A stretch of DNA of 64,000 nucleotides, from NCBI RefSeq assembly GCF_004123145.1, contig NZ_SDKC01000001.1:1693501-1757500 (forward strand), written 5' to 3'. This document shows, one piece after another, positions 50,495 through 58,851 of this stretch (position 1 is its first letter; each line of letters opens with the position of its first letter). The notes beneath the pieces were generated by a model. That model saw nothing but the letters and a program-made list of their open reading frames with translations. It ran no database searches and was not told the origin of the DNA. Source of the stretch: Blautia faecicola (lineage in GTDB: Bacteria > Bacillota > Clostridia > Lachnospirales > Lachnospiraceae). Both the position numbers and the translations under genes were made by a program.

Positions 50495-51727
50495 CTATTC
50501 TGTTGTTTCCGCAGACAGATCCGGAAATTCTTTCGGAGTGACAGCGGATTTGTCGCTTCCCGGGATCTGTATGGTGATATAGCCCTGTGAGCGGCAGCGG
50601 TTTGCAGTAAGCTTTATCTGGATATACCGGGAAAGGATAACGGCGTTTTCACTTACCAGATTTTTCAGGAAATTCTGCAGGTGTTTTTGTGAAAGTTCCA
50701 GAGCTTCTTCCGGTGTGTAACAATAAGACTTTTTCTCATAGGGAATCGTTATGATCTCGCCGACGGTGACGGGCAGATAAAAGCTGGGAGTAAGGGTGAG
50801 CTGCCGTTCGGTGCGGTAGATCTCAGAAGTGTTTTTCGGGGTGTGATACCAGGAAATATCCGTTCCGAATAAAGTAAAAAAAGGATAGGTTTTCTGTTCG
50901 CCCGGATAGGACTTTACCGTGATCGTCCGGGAGAATTCATCATAATAGGGAAATCGGGTTTCTATGACGATATCCGCATCGGAACGTACATATTCGTAGC
51001 GCTGGATCTGACTGTCATTGTCCAAAATGGCAACCGCTCCGGATACCAGAATATCCCCTTTTTTACAGAGATCTCCCGGTTTTACCAGTGGCATGCCGGC
51101 GCGGGTTATGATGCTGACGACGGTGCCATCCCACGGTGCGGTGAGATCCCAGCAGCTGCGGGTATCTTCTTTCACGGGTGTTTCCTGCGGGATTTCATCA
51201 TTTTCTTTGATGTCGATGATCAGGCAGGTTCCCTCCAGTCTTGCTGACACCCAGACGATGCCGGGAAAGGTCTGGCGGATCTTTTGCATCAGTTTCTGGC
51301 AATCAACATTTCTTTTTGCCATGCCACAGCTGATCTCCCATTCGGAAAGCGTCTCAAGAAGAACCGGTGTGGTATAATAGCGGTTTCCTGCAATCTGAAT
51401 ATCCCAGATGCGAAAGGAACATATCGCTAACAGCACCAGCCCAAGAAGTATTCCGAGAAAAAAAGCCTTTCTTTTTTGCGCACGGTGTAAAAAGAAAGGC
51501 AGACCGTTTTTTCGTAAAATGTGGATCCGGGCATTTGTTTTCCGGCGAAAACGGCCAAGACGCAGAAAATCCCGGGCGGAAAGTTCCATCTCATAGCAGG
51601 AACCTTCCTGTGTCAGATTCCGAAGGGGAATCCGATTATGTACACAAAGACTGAAAAACCGTTCCGGTGCAGGGCTTTCCAGACGGATGCGGACGTAGCC
51701 GCGGATATATTTTCCCATAGAATCCAA
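50495..51727 (-). CDS. yqfD: sporulation protein YqfD
   Basis: 410 aa. A short cytoplasmic N-terminal domain is followed by one membrane helix (about 93-112) and a long extracytoplasmic region, which includes GEIITIPYEKKSYCY and a repeated CKKGDILVSGAVAIL barrel-sandwich-like piece. YqfD is a sporulation stage IV protein made in the mother cell in Bacillus. The start is TTG at 51727, at ideal 7-base spacing from GGAGG; ATG 51718 would be too far. It follows yqfC by 24 bases. Confidence 0.9.
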   Translation of the reverse strand: MDSMGKYIRGYVRIRLESPAPERFFSLCVHNRIPLRNLTQEGSCYEMELSARDFLRLGRFRRKTNARIHILRKNGLPFFLHRAQKRKAFFLGILLGLVLLAICSFRIWDIQIAGNRYYTTPVLLETLSEWEISCGMAKRNVDCQKLMQKIRQTFPGIVWVSARLEGTCLIIDIKENDEIPQETPVKEDTRSCWDLTAPWDGTVVSIITRAGMPLVKPGDLCKKGDILVSGAVAILDNDSQIQRYEYVRSDADIVIETRFPYYDEFSRTITVKSYPGEQKTYPFFTLFGTDISWYHTPKNTSEIYRTERQLTLTPSFYLPVTVGEIITIPYEKKSYCYTPEEALELSQKHLQNFLKNLVSENAVILSRYIQIKLTANRCRSQGYITIQIPGSDKSAVTPKEFPDLSAETTE

Positions 51728-51751
51728 GAACGTACCTCCCGATCGCTGCTG

Positions 51752-52033
51752 TCAGATTTCGTACAGAACAGAAGTGATCTGTCCCGTCACTTTCATCTCG
51801 AGTTCTGTATAATAAAGGACATGCAGGGCAACACCCTGAATGCGTATCTTGCCGTTTCCGGTCAGTACCAGCAGATGGTCGGAGCGATATTCCAGGATAC
51901 TCCGGTAATTTTCCAGAAGAATCTCCCGCTCACCGATCAGTGTGATGATACATCCGTTATATGCCAGATCGCCGGGAAGTTCCAGCAGATCAGCCAGACG
52001 CTCTCTCACCGTTGCTTTTTTTGCTCTTTTCAC
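51752..52033 (-). CDS. yqfC: sporulation protein YqfC
   Basis: 93 aa. LADLLELPGDLAYNGCIITLIGEREILLENYRSI and ILVLTGNGKIRIQG match YqfC, a small sporulation protein under sigma-E control in Bacillus. It leads the yqfC-yqfD-phoH-ybeY string. A sigma-E promoter could not be picked out with confidence. Confidence 0.9.
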   Translation of the reverse strand: MKRAKKATVRERLADLLELPGDLAYNGCIITLIGEREILLENYRSILEYRSDHLLVLTGNGKIRIQGVALHVLYYTELEMKVTGQITSVLYEI

Positions 52034-52081
52034 AGAACGCTCCCGGTGTTTATTATTCAGTCTATGGGATTTTTCCGTTCT

Positions 52082-52621
52082 TTATGCTTCCCGCAGGAAA
52101 ATCAGAGAAAACCAGAGAACCATCTGTTCGCCCATATAATAATCCATGTGATTGTCTTCGATATTTTTTGTCAGCAGGATTCCGTGGCTTTCAATACACG
52201 GATGCATCAGATCCGGGTGATTACAGGATTTTTTCGGGTAGGTGCATTTATCGCAGATGGAACAGGAATCGGTGGACAGTGTATAACATCTCCAGGCATC
52301 CTGCTTTAAAAATGCTTCGATTTTTGCGGTGATTTCCTCATGTTCCCGTTTGGTGGCAAGCAGGGCATCCATATTGGAATAATCCGGCACTTCTGCCACA
52401 GAAGAAAACAGCAGCGCGTGTGTGTACTGCTGGCAGCGTTCTTTGCATTTGTCTACGGTTCCGACTGCAGGTGGACATGACCAGGATTTGCCGTATCTTG
52501 GACATTCCCGTTTGCAGATCGTGCGGACTTTATCGTTGAACTCAATATCATCGATGGAAAGAAACGCATACTGATAAATGGGAAACTGGGTGATATAGTC
52601 TTCTATTGATTGAAAATTCAT
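52082..52621 (-). CDS. DUF2284 cysteine-rich metal-binding protein
   Basis: 179 aa with 12 cysteines. CKRECPRYGKSWSCPP and, near the middle, DSCSICDKCTYPKKSCNHP are the ferredoxin-like cysteine clusters of DUF2284 and suggest Fe-S or zinc binding. Function unknown; such proteins are frequent in anaerobes and often sit by chance beside other genes. A ribosome site AAAGGAG lies before the ATG. It is divergent from pdaA. Confidence 0.88.
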   Translation of the reverse strand: MNFQSIEDYITQFPIYQYAFLSIDDIEFNDKVRTICKRECPRYGKSWSCPPAVGTVDKCKERCQQYTHALLFSSVAEVPDYSNMDALLATKREHEEITAKIEAFLKQDAWRCYTLSTDSCSICDKCTYPKKSCNHPDLMHPCIESHGILLTKNIEDNHMDYYMGEQMVLWFSLIFLREA

Positions 52622-52746
52622 ATGTACTCCTTTTTTCTCTAAGTCATTACTCTATATTATACCGTCTGTACTGCCAGAATACAAGTGGCGAATACTGCCC
52701 TGCCCTCCGGCATATACAGTAAAGACGGAAAAAGAAAAGAGTATGT

Positions 52747-53610
52747 ATGAAGCATCTGAACCGTATAAACCAATGGGTGCAGAGAGGAAAAAAGATCCGG
52801 GAAATGGATCTTCTTACCGGAATTGTGGTACTGATCGCCTGCTTTTTTGTCGGTGCGGCACTGCACTGCCATGCACAGAAGAAAGATCTGGAAACTGCCG
52901 GGCAGGTAATATATCCGGAAACCGAAAACTGGGGACTCGGCTTTGGGCAGGAAGGAGAAAAACCAACAGGAAATGTGTCGGCGGAAGAATTAAAAACCTA
53001 CCATGCCGCCTATATGGATCCGACGGATGAAAAAGTGATTTATCTTACGTTTGATGCAGGATATGAAAACGGCAACACGCCCGCGATCCTGGAAGCACTG
53101 AAAAAGCACAATGCGAAGGGCACTTTTTTTGTAGTTGGAAACTTTCTCGAAACCAGTCCGGAACTGGTAAAACAGATGGTGGTGGAAGGTCATACGGTGG
53201 GAAATCACACCTGGCACCATCCGGAAATGTCAAAAATCTCTGACGTGGCAGCTTTTGAAAAAGAGCTGAAGGATGTGGAAACACGGTATCAGGAAATCAC
53301 CGGGGAAGAACTTACCCGCTTCTATCGCCCGCCGCAGGGCAAATACAATACGCAAAATTTACAGATGGCGAGTAATCTCGGCTATAAGACCTTTTTCTGG
53401 AGCCTTGCCTATGTGGACTGGATCCAGGATCAGCAGCCGACAAAAGAAGCAGCTTTTGACAAATTGTTAAAACGGATCCATCCGGGAGCCGTCGTGCTGC
53501 TTCACAGTACCTCTTCCACCAACGCGCAGATTCTGGATGAACTGCTGACAAAATGGGAAGAAATGGGGTATCATTTTGCGCCGTTGTCGGAACTGGCGGA
53601 GAAGATATAA
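52747..53610 (+). CDS. pdaA: PdaA-type delta-lactam polysaccharide deacetylase
   Basis: 287 aa. A signal anchor (about residues 22-42) precedes an NodB-fold deacetylase: LTFDAGYENG (Asp103), HTWHHPE (His154, His158), FYRPPQGKYN, and GAVVLLHSTS near the end. The second Asp of the common TFDDG motif is Ala104; PdaA proteins also deviate here (Asn in Bacillus). PdaA deacetylates muramic acid during formation of the spore-cortex delta-lactam. No strong ribosome site is seen. It is the only plus-strand gene in this part of the window. Confidence 0.88.
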   Translation: MKHLNRINQWVQRGKKIREMDLLTGIVVLIACFFVGAALHCHAQKKDLETAGQVIYPETENWGLGFGQEGEKPTGNVSAEELKTYHAAYMDPTDEKVIYLTFDAGYENGNTPAILEALKKHNAKGTFFVVGNFLETSPELVKQMVVEGHTVGNHTWHHPEMSKISDVAAFEKELKDVETRYQEITGEELTRFYRPPQGKYNTQNLQMASNLGYKTFFWSLAYVDWIQDQQPTKEAAFDKLLKRIHPGAVVLLHSTSSTNAQILDELLTKWEEMGYHFAPLSELAEKI

Positions 53611-53678
53611 ACGAGTCTGTCAGAGATGCTGATGGATAACGGGATTGGGCAAATTTCATTCCTTTGAATAGATAGAAA

Positions 53679-53720
53679 AAGGTCAGGAGATTATATTACA
53701 GACAGTAATCTCCTGACCTT
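53679..53720 (-). terminator. terminator between pdaA and rlmH
   Basis: Perfect 15-base stem (53679-53693 with 53706-53720). T-rich flank on the minus strand favours rlmH, but it could serve both convergent genes. Confidence 0.85.
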
Positions 53721-53764
53721 ATAGTTACGCGGGTAACGAGTCAAGGTCTCGTTTTGTTGCTGTT

Positions 53765-54244
53765 TTACTTGTGATAAGGCTGATTCGTCATGATCCGGTA
53801 AGAACGGTAGATCTGTTCGAGCAGGATCACCCGCATCAGCTGATGCGGAAATGTCATTTTCGAAAAACTCAGCGCATAGTTGGAACGCTTCAAAAGTGCA
53901 TCCCCGAGCCCGATCGAACCACCGATCACAAAGCAGATATGGCTCTGTCCCTGGATGCCAAGATTCCCCAACTGACGGGAAAATGCAACGGAATCGAGCA
54001 TCTTTCCGCCAATTTCCAAAGTGATCACATAATCATCATCCCGGATATAACGCATCAGGCGTTCGCCTTCTTTATCCCGGATACTTTTTTCCACCACTTC
54101 GCTGGCGTGATCCGGTGTCTTTTCATCGGCTACTTCAACGATCTCCAGTTTGCAGTATTTGCTGAGACGTTTGGAATACTCGGCAATGGCATCCCGGAGA
54201 TATTTTTCTTTGATCTTGCCTACTGTTAATAATGTAATCTTCAT
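53765..54244 (-). CDS. rlmH: 23S rRNA pseudouridine1915 N3-methyltransferase RlmH
   Basis: 159 aa SPOUT methyltransferase with the deep knot: LRDAIAEYSKRLSKYCKLEIVEV, IGGSIGLGDALL (SAM loop), FSKMTFPHQLMRVILLEQIYR and YHK at the C-terminus. It methylates the pseudouridine at position 1915 of helix 69 on 70S ribosomes. Often located near the end of chromosome maps in Firmicutes. It follows the DUF975 gene with an 18-base gap. Confidence 0.97.
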   Translation of the reverse strand: MKITLLTVGKIKEKYLRDAIAEYSKRLSKYCKLEIVEVADEKTPDHASEVVEKSIRDKEGERLMRYIRDDDYVITLEIGGKMLDSVAFSRQLGNLGIQGQSHICFVIGGSIGLGDALLKRSNYALSFSKMTFPHQLMRVILLEQIYRSYRIMTNQPYHK

Positions 54245-54262
54245 ATATGGGTAACCGTTCCT

Positions 54263-55045
54263 TTACATACTTGGATATGCGTTCTGACGGTTTGCGAAAT
54301 ACTGACGTTTCAACTCCAGGAACAGTTCAGCGTTCGTTGCCTGAACATAAGGATTCACATAGAAGATTGCCAGCAGTCCACAGGTACACACGGAAAGCAG
54401 GGACCATCCGATAAAGGAAAGATCCAGTACAAAGGTATCCCATTTCTGTCCATACATCAGTTCTTTGCTGAGACGGAAAGCATCCTGTCTTGTCATGTTC
54501 GGATCATCTGCCAGAAGGAACGGAACCATGCGGTATTCATAGGATTTTACAATACCGGGAACGATCAGAAGCAGGGCCCACAGACCAATAAACAGTTTTC
54601 GCAAAAACAAAGTCAGTACTGTTTTTCCATACATGCCGTTCTGGAAAGCGTATCCCAGTCTTCCGACGGTTGGCTGATATTCAGAATTCTCCATAAAGAA
54701 CCGGCAGCCGCCGACTTCCAGAGGATTCAGAAGGAAGATCCGGAGCAGTACACCGACAATCATGGCTCCACCTACGACAGCGGCAACAACTCCACTTACC
54801 AGCATGCCTGGAATAGAAGTTCCGGAACTGTATACGTTTCCGACAATTCCATCATCAAAGTATTCTGTATAATAAGAATCATTGGAATCGCTGGAAGAAG
54901 TTACCTGATTCCAGGTATTGGATATCGCACTGCTGCCACCATTGACGAATATCATCAGAATCAATGCAACAAGTACACTGCGCCAGTAGTTACGCTGAAA
55001 GGCTGCTTTGCCTCTCTCTTTTAGATCAAATCTTGTCCACGTCAT
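54263..55045 (-). CDS. DUF975 family membrane protein
   Basis: 260 aa with five or six membrane spans. RFDLKERGKAAFQRNYWRSV at the N-terminus, GGCRFFMENSE and LFIGLWALLLIVPGIVKSYEYRMVPFLLADDP are DUF975 hallmarks. A Ser/Asp/Tyr-rich outer loop separates the first two spans. Function unknown. AAAGGAGA selects ATG 55045; the frame is open 33 bases more. Confidence 0.9.
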   Translation of the reverse strand: MTWTRFDLKERGKAAFQRNYWRSVLVALILMIFVNGGSSAISNTWNQVTSSSDSNDSYYTEYFDDGIVGNVYSSGTSIPGMLVSGVVAAVVGGAMIVGVLLRIFLLNPLEVGGCRFFMENSEYQPTVGRLGYAFQNGMYGKTVLTLFLRKLFIGLWALLLIVPGIVKSYEYRMVPFLLADDPNMTRQDAFRLSKELMYGQKWDTFVLDLSFIGWSLLSVCTCGLLAIFYVNPYVQATNAELFLELKRQYFANRQNAYPSM

Positions 55046-55228
55046 ATAGTTCTCCTTTTTCATGCAGACTATCTGCATTTTTCTTGTGTATCTTATGCGT
55101 TTCTGTTTTTCATTATAGCATGGAATCTTTTAACTCACAAGCAGGCAGGAAAATATTAAGGAAAAAGAAAGAGTTGACATAATGCTATTATGGTAACTTA
55201 TTTTTGTGGTAAACTCCTGTAAAGTAAA

Positions 55229-55272
55229 AACTGCCGGAAGATTCTCAGCGTAGAAAAAGTCCTCCGGCAGTT
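55229..55272 (-). terminator. terminator of the nfn operon
   Basis: AACTGCCGGA pairs with TCCGGCAGTT; on the minus strand TTTTTACTTT follows, 19 bases after the nfnL stop. Confidence 0.85.
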
Positions 55273-55290
55273 GCAATCAGTTGTTACTGA

Positions 55291-56685
55291 TTATTTTGTT
55301 TTATTTTTGATGAACTCATCGATTCCTTTTGCTGCTGCTTTACCGGCACCCATAGCCAGGATAACAGTAGCTGCACCGGTAACGGCATCACCACCGGCAT
55401 ATACACCGGTTTTGGATGTAGCACCAGTCTCTTCGTCAGCGATGATACATTTTCTCTTGTTGATGTCCAGACCAATCGTTGTAGAAGAAATCAGCGGGTT
55501 CGGGGAAGTTCCCAGGGACATGATAACAGTATCTACGTCCATTTCGAACTCGGAACCTTCGATAACAACCGGACGTCTTCTTCCGGATGCATCCGGCTCG
55601 CCCAGTTCCATGCGAACACATTTGATTGCTTTTACCCAGCCTTTTTCATCAGCGATGATTTCCGTCGGGTTGGTCAGCAGATCAAAGATAACGCCCTCTT
55701 CTTTTGCGTGATGTACTTCTTCACGTCTTGCAGGCAGTTCTTCTTCACTTCTTCTGTATACGATATGTACTTCAGCACCCAGACGAAGAGCGGTTCTTGC
55801 AGCATCCATTGCTACGTTACCACCGCCGACAACAACAACTTTCTTACCGGTTACGATCGGTGTGTCATGGTCATCGCGGAAAGCTTTCATCAGGTTACTT
55901 CTTGTCAGGTATTCATTTGCGGAGAAGACACCGTTGGATACTTCACCCGGGATACCCATGAACATTGGCAGACCTGCACCGGATCCGATAAATACAGCTT
56001 CGAATCCTTCTTTTTCCATCAGTTCGTCTACTGTTGTGGATTTACCGATGATAACGTTGGTGTTGATCTTAACGCCAAGAGATTTTACGTTTTCTACTTC
56101 TGCTTTTACAACTTTGTCTTTCGGCAGACGGAATTCCGGAATACCATAAACCAGAACACCACCGGCCTGATGCAGTGCTTCGAAGATGGTTACATCGTAA
56201 CCAAGTTTTGCCAGGTCACCTGCGCAGGTCAGACCGGAAGGACCGGAACCGATAACTGCAACTTTATGACCGTTTTTCTCTGCCGGAGCTTCCGGTTTGA
56301 TACCGTTTTCTTTTGCCCAGTCAGCTACGAAACGTTCCAGTTTACCGATGGATACGGCTTCGCCTTTGATACCGCGGATACATTTTCCTTCACACTGTGT
56401 TTCCTGCGGACATACACGACCACAGACTGCAGGCAGTGCACTGGACTGTCCGATTACTTTGTATGCTTCTGCAAAATTGCCTTCTTTTACTTCTTTGATG
56501 AAAGCCGGGATATTGATATTTACCGGACATCCCTGTACACATTTTGCATTTTTACAGGTCAGACATCTGGAAGCTTCTTCCATTGCTTCTTCTTTGTTGT
56601 ATCCAAGACATACTTCATCAAAGTTTGTTGCTCTTACTTTCGGTGCCTGCTCTCTTACAGGAACTTTCTTTAATACGTCACCCAT
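55291..56685 (-). CDS. NADPH-dependent glutamate-synthase-like oxidoreductase (NfnB/GltA)
   Basis: 464 aa. An N-terminal Fe-S domain with CLTCKNAKCVQGCPV and CGRVCPQETQCEGKC precedes two nucleotide-binding Rossmann domains (GSGPSGLTCAGDLAKLGYDVTIFEA for FAD, VVGGGNVAMDAARTALRLG for NADPH). Often annotated homotetrameric GltA, but with the adjacent FAD/NAD-binding partner it matches NfnB, the large subunit of NADH-dependent reduced ferredoxin:NADP oxidoreductase, an electron-bifurcating enzyme in anaerobes. The start shares its A with the partner's stop (TAATG). Confidence 0.93.
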   Translation of the reverse strand: MGDVLKKVPVREQAPKVRATNFDEVCLGYNKEEAMEEASRCLTCKNAKCVQGCPVNINIPAFIKEVKEGNFAEAYKVIGQSSALPAVCGRVCPQETQCEGKCIRGIKGEAVSIGKLERFVADWAKENGIKPEAPAEKNGHKVAVIGSGPSGLTCAGDLAKLGYDVTIFEALHQAGGVLVYGIPEFRLPKDKVVKAEVENVKSLGVKINTNVIIGKSTTVDELMEKEGFEAVFIGSGAGLPMFMGIPGEVSNGVFSANEYLTRSNLMKAFRDDHDTPIVTGKKVVVVGGGNVAMDAARTALRLGAEVHIVYRRSEEELPARREEVHHAKEEGVIFDLLTNPTEIIADEKGWVKAIKCVRMELGEPDASGRRRPVVIEGSEFEMDVDTVIMSLGTSPNPLISSTTIGLDINKRKCIIADEETGATSKTGVYAGGDAVTGAATVILAMGAGKAAAKGIDEFIKNKTK

Positions 56686-57572
56686 TATTTGTCACCTCCG
56701 CACTGTCCGCATCCGCCGTGATGAGTGTCACCCTCACGCAGTTTTAATAATGCTCTTCCTTCTTCTGTTTTGTACATCTGCTGTCTCTGCATAGCCAGAT
56801 TCCAGTCAACCAGATGTCCGTCAAATTCAGGACCGTCTACACATGCGAATTTTACTTCGTCACCAACGATGACACGACAGGCTCCGCACATACCGGTACC
56901 GTCTACCATGATCGGGTTCATGGATACGATAGTAGGAATGTTGTATTTCTGAGTGGTCAGGCAGCAGAATTTCATCATGATCATAGGTCCGATGGATACA
57001 CATTTTGTATATGTTTTTCCTTCTGCGATCAGATCTTCGATTACTTTTGTTACCATACCGCTTCTTCCGTAAGATCCGTCATCTGTTGTGATGTACAGGT
57101 TGCCTGCTACAGCTTCCATCTCTTTTTCCAGAATGATCAGGTCTTTGGTCTTTGCACCAACGATAACGTCGGCATCAATACCATGTTCATGCAGCCATTT
57201 TACCTGTGGGTAAACCGGTGCAGTACCCACTCCACCTGCTACGAATAAGATTTTTTCTTTTTTCAGTTCTTCCGGATCTTCGTTTACGAATTCGGACGGA
57301 CATCCCAGAGGTCCTACGAAATCTTCAAATACATCTCCTGCCTGGAGTTTTGCAAATTTTTCTGTAGATGCTCCGATTGGCTGGAATACGATGGTTACAG
57401 TACCAGCTTCTCTGTCGTAATCACAGATTGTCAGAGGAATACGCTCTCCGGCATCGTCCTCTTTTACAATAACAAACTGACCAGGCTGACAATGCTTTGC
57501 TACCATCGGTGCTTCCACAACCATGAGATATACAACTGCATTCAGCTTTTCCGCTTTAATAATTTTGTACAT
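56685..57572 (-). CDS. ferredoxin-NADP+ oxidoreductase subunit NfnA-type (DHOD electron-transfer fold)
   Basis: 295 aa. FAD-binding segment RIPLTICDYD, GGVGTAPVYPQVKWLHEHG for NAD, and a 2Fe-2S site MCGACRV...FACVDGPEFDGH; the C-terminus is rich in Gly/Cys/His (HHGGCGQCGG). It partners with the downstream NfnB. In Clostridia and Thermotoga NfnAB couples NADH and reduced ferredoxin to make NADPH. The two genes make a short operon with its own terminator. Confidence 0.92.
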   Translation of the reverse strand: MYKIIKAEKLNAVVYLMVVEAPMVAKHCQPGQFVIVKEDDAGERIPLTICDYDREAGTVTIVFQPIGASTEKFAKLQAGDVFEDFVGPLGCPSEFVNEDPEELKKEKILFVAGGVGTAPVYPQVKWLHEHGIDADVIVGAKTKDLIILEKEMEAVAGNLYITTDDGSYGRSGMVTKVIEDLIAEGKTYTKCVSIGPMIMMKFCCLTTQKYNIPTIVSMNPIMVDGTGMCGACRVIVGDEVKFACVDGPEFDGHLVDWNLAMQRQQMYKTEEGRALLKLREGDTHHGGCGQCGGDK

Positions 57573-57679
57573 AACATCCTCCTAGTTATTTTTTATTTTA
57601 ACACGGCACAATTTCATAGGGTAACGTGTTATAATCCTCTGTCTATTTTGCCACAAAAATGTAGAAAAATCAATAGCTT

Positions 57680-58828
57680 CTATTTGGCATCCGTAAGTTT
57701 ATAAATTGCACTGCCCGGACTGCTGACTTTATTGTGTTCGTCAACAAGGATCGCATAGAACGTATGGGTACCCTCCAGCATCTTGACCGGCTTGTCTGCC
57801 TCGTACTGTTCGTCGGCAATCGTAGGCTTCTTGTCAAAAGCATAATAGGCTCTGCAGCCTTCCGGAACGATGATGTAAATATGCGTATCCATATCAGTGG
57901 TAAAAGTTCCGGATGACGGAGAAATCTGCGGCGGGTCCGGTGCTTCGTAGGCGATCGTGTAGGTGTTGCTGACAATATCGCTTGGAATGCCATTTTTATT
58001 GATCGTTACCGCTTTGATCGTTGTCTGTCCTTCTTCAAGTGTGATGTTGTCCGTGTACAGAGTACTTGAAGTAGTCGGATCGGTTTCGTCTGTTGTATAG
58101 TAAATCTTATCCTCATCGTCTTTTGCATATAATGACAGTGTTTTCGGCTCGTCATAGCTGCCTTCCGGAAGACTGAATACCGGATTCTTGCTGATGTAAG
58201 CTGAAAATTTCTTTAAGATCTCATCATTATCACAGCCATCCAGCAGTGATTTGACTTCTTCCGGCTGCTCATTTTCCATATAAATCTTGATCAGCTGATT
58301 ATACGCGGACTGGTTATCCGGTTCCTGGCTGATAATATCCTGAAGCGTTTTGATTGCCGCATCCGTCTTATCCAGTTTTACCTGTACCTGTGCCAGAAGG
58401 AGTTTTGCATCAATATCGGAATCATCCAGGCTGACGGCACGTTCCACGAACTTATAGCTTTCTTCGTATTTGTGATTGGAAAATGCGGTATCCGCCATAC
58501 GGATCTGATAATCAAAATCATTGTAATTTTTCTTATCCATGCCAAGTTTGATAAACAAACCGGCAGCAACCAGTACCAAGACACCGGCTATGGATACCAG
58601 AATCGTCCGTTTTTTCTTCGCTTTTTTCCGACGGCGGTTCTCAGCTGCGATCGCCGCACGTTTTTTCGCAGCGGCGGCTTCTGCCTGTTCTTTTTCTTTT
58701 TTCAGTTTTTCCTGAACCATATAATCGCCAAAGGAATCATAGTCAGGAACCCACTGGACTTCCTGACCGCAATTCAAACAGAAAAGTCGTCCTTCTTCAA
58801 TCGGCTCTCCACAATTTGAACATCTCAT
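57680..58828 (-). CDS. zinc-ribbon, membrane-anchored TPR protein with chitobiase-like end
   Basis: 382 aa. A two-CxxC zinc ribbon starts the protein (MRCSNCGEPI...FCLNCGQ), followed by an Ala/Lys/Glu coiled coil (about 40-72), one membrane helix (about 75-92), TPR-like repeats (about 100-195, MADTAFSNHKYEESYKFVERAVSLD) and beta modules of the FN3/chitobiase C-terminal type (IYYTTDETDPT...). Inside-to-outside layout suggests a sensor or scaffold linking cytoplasm and wall. It lies right after ftsK on the same strand; its role is unknown. Confidence 0.8.
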   Translation of the reverse strand: MRCSNCGEPIEEGRLFCLNCGQEVQWVPDYDSFGDYMVQEKLKKEKEQAEAAAAKKRAAIAAENRRRKKAKKKRTILVSIAGVLVLVAAGLFIKLGMDKKNYNDFDYQIRMADTAFSNHKYEESYKFVERAVSLDDSDIDAKLLLAQVQVKLDKTDAAIKTLQDIISQEPDNQSAYNQLIKIYMENEQPEEVKSLLDGCDNDEILKKFSAYISKNPVFSLPEGSYDEPKTLSLYAKDDEDKIYYTTDETDPTTSSTLYTDNITLEEGQTTIKAVTINKNGIPSDIVSNTYTIAYEAPDPPQISPSSGTFTTDMDTHIYIIVPEGCRAYYAFDKKPTIADEQYEADKPVKMLEGTHTFYAILVDEHNKVSSPGSAIYKLTDAK

Positions 58829-58851
58829 TCTTATTCTCCTTTAAATATATG

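Noticed and set aside
55708-56673. Long open frame on the plus strand opposite nfnB (321 codons)
   Set aside because: It is the antisense shadow of a well-supported gene, with a Cys/Phe/Tyr-rich nonsense composition, no ribosome site and no recognisable domain.
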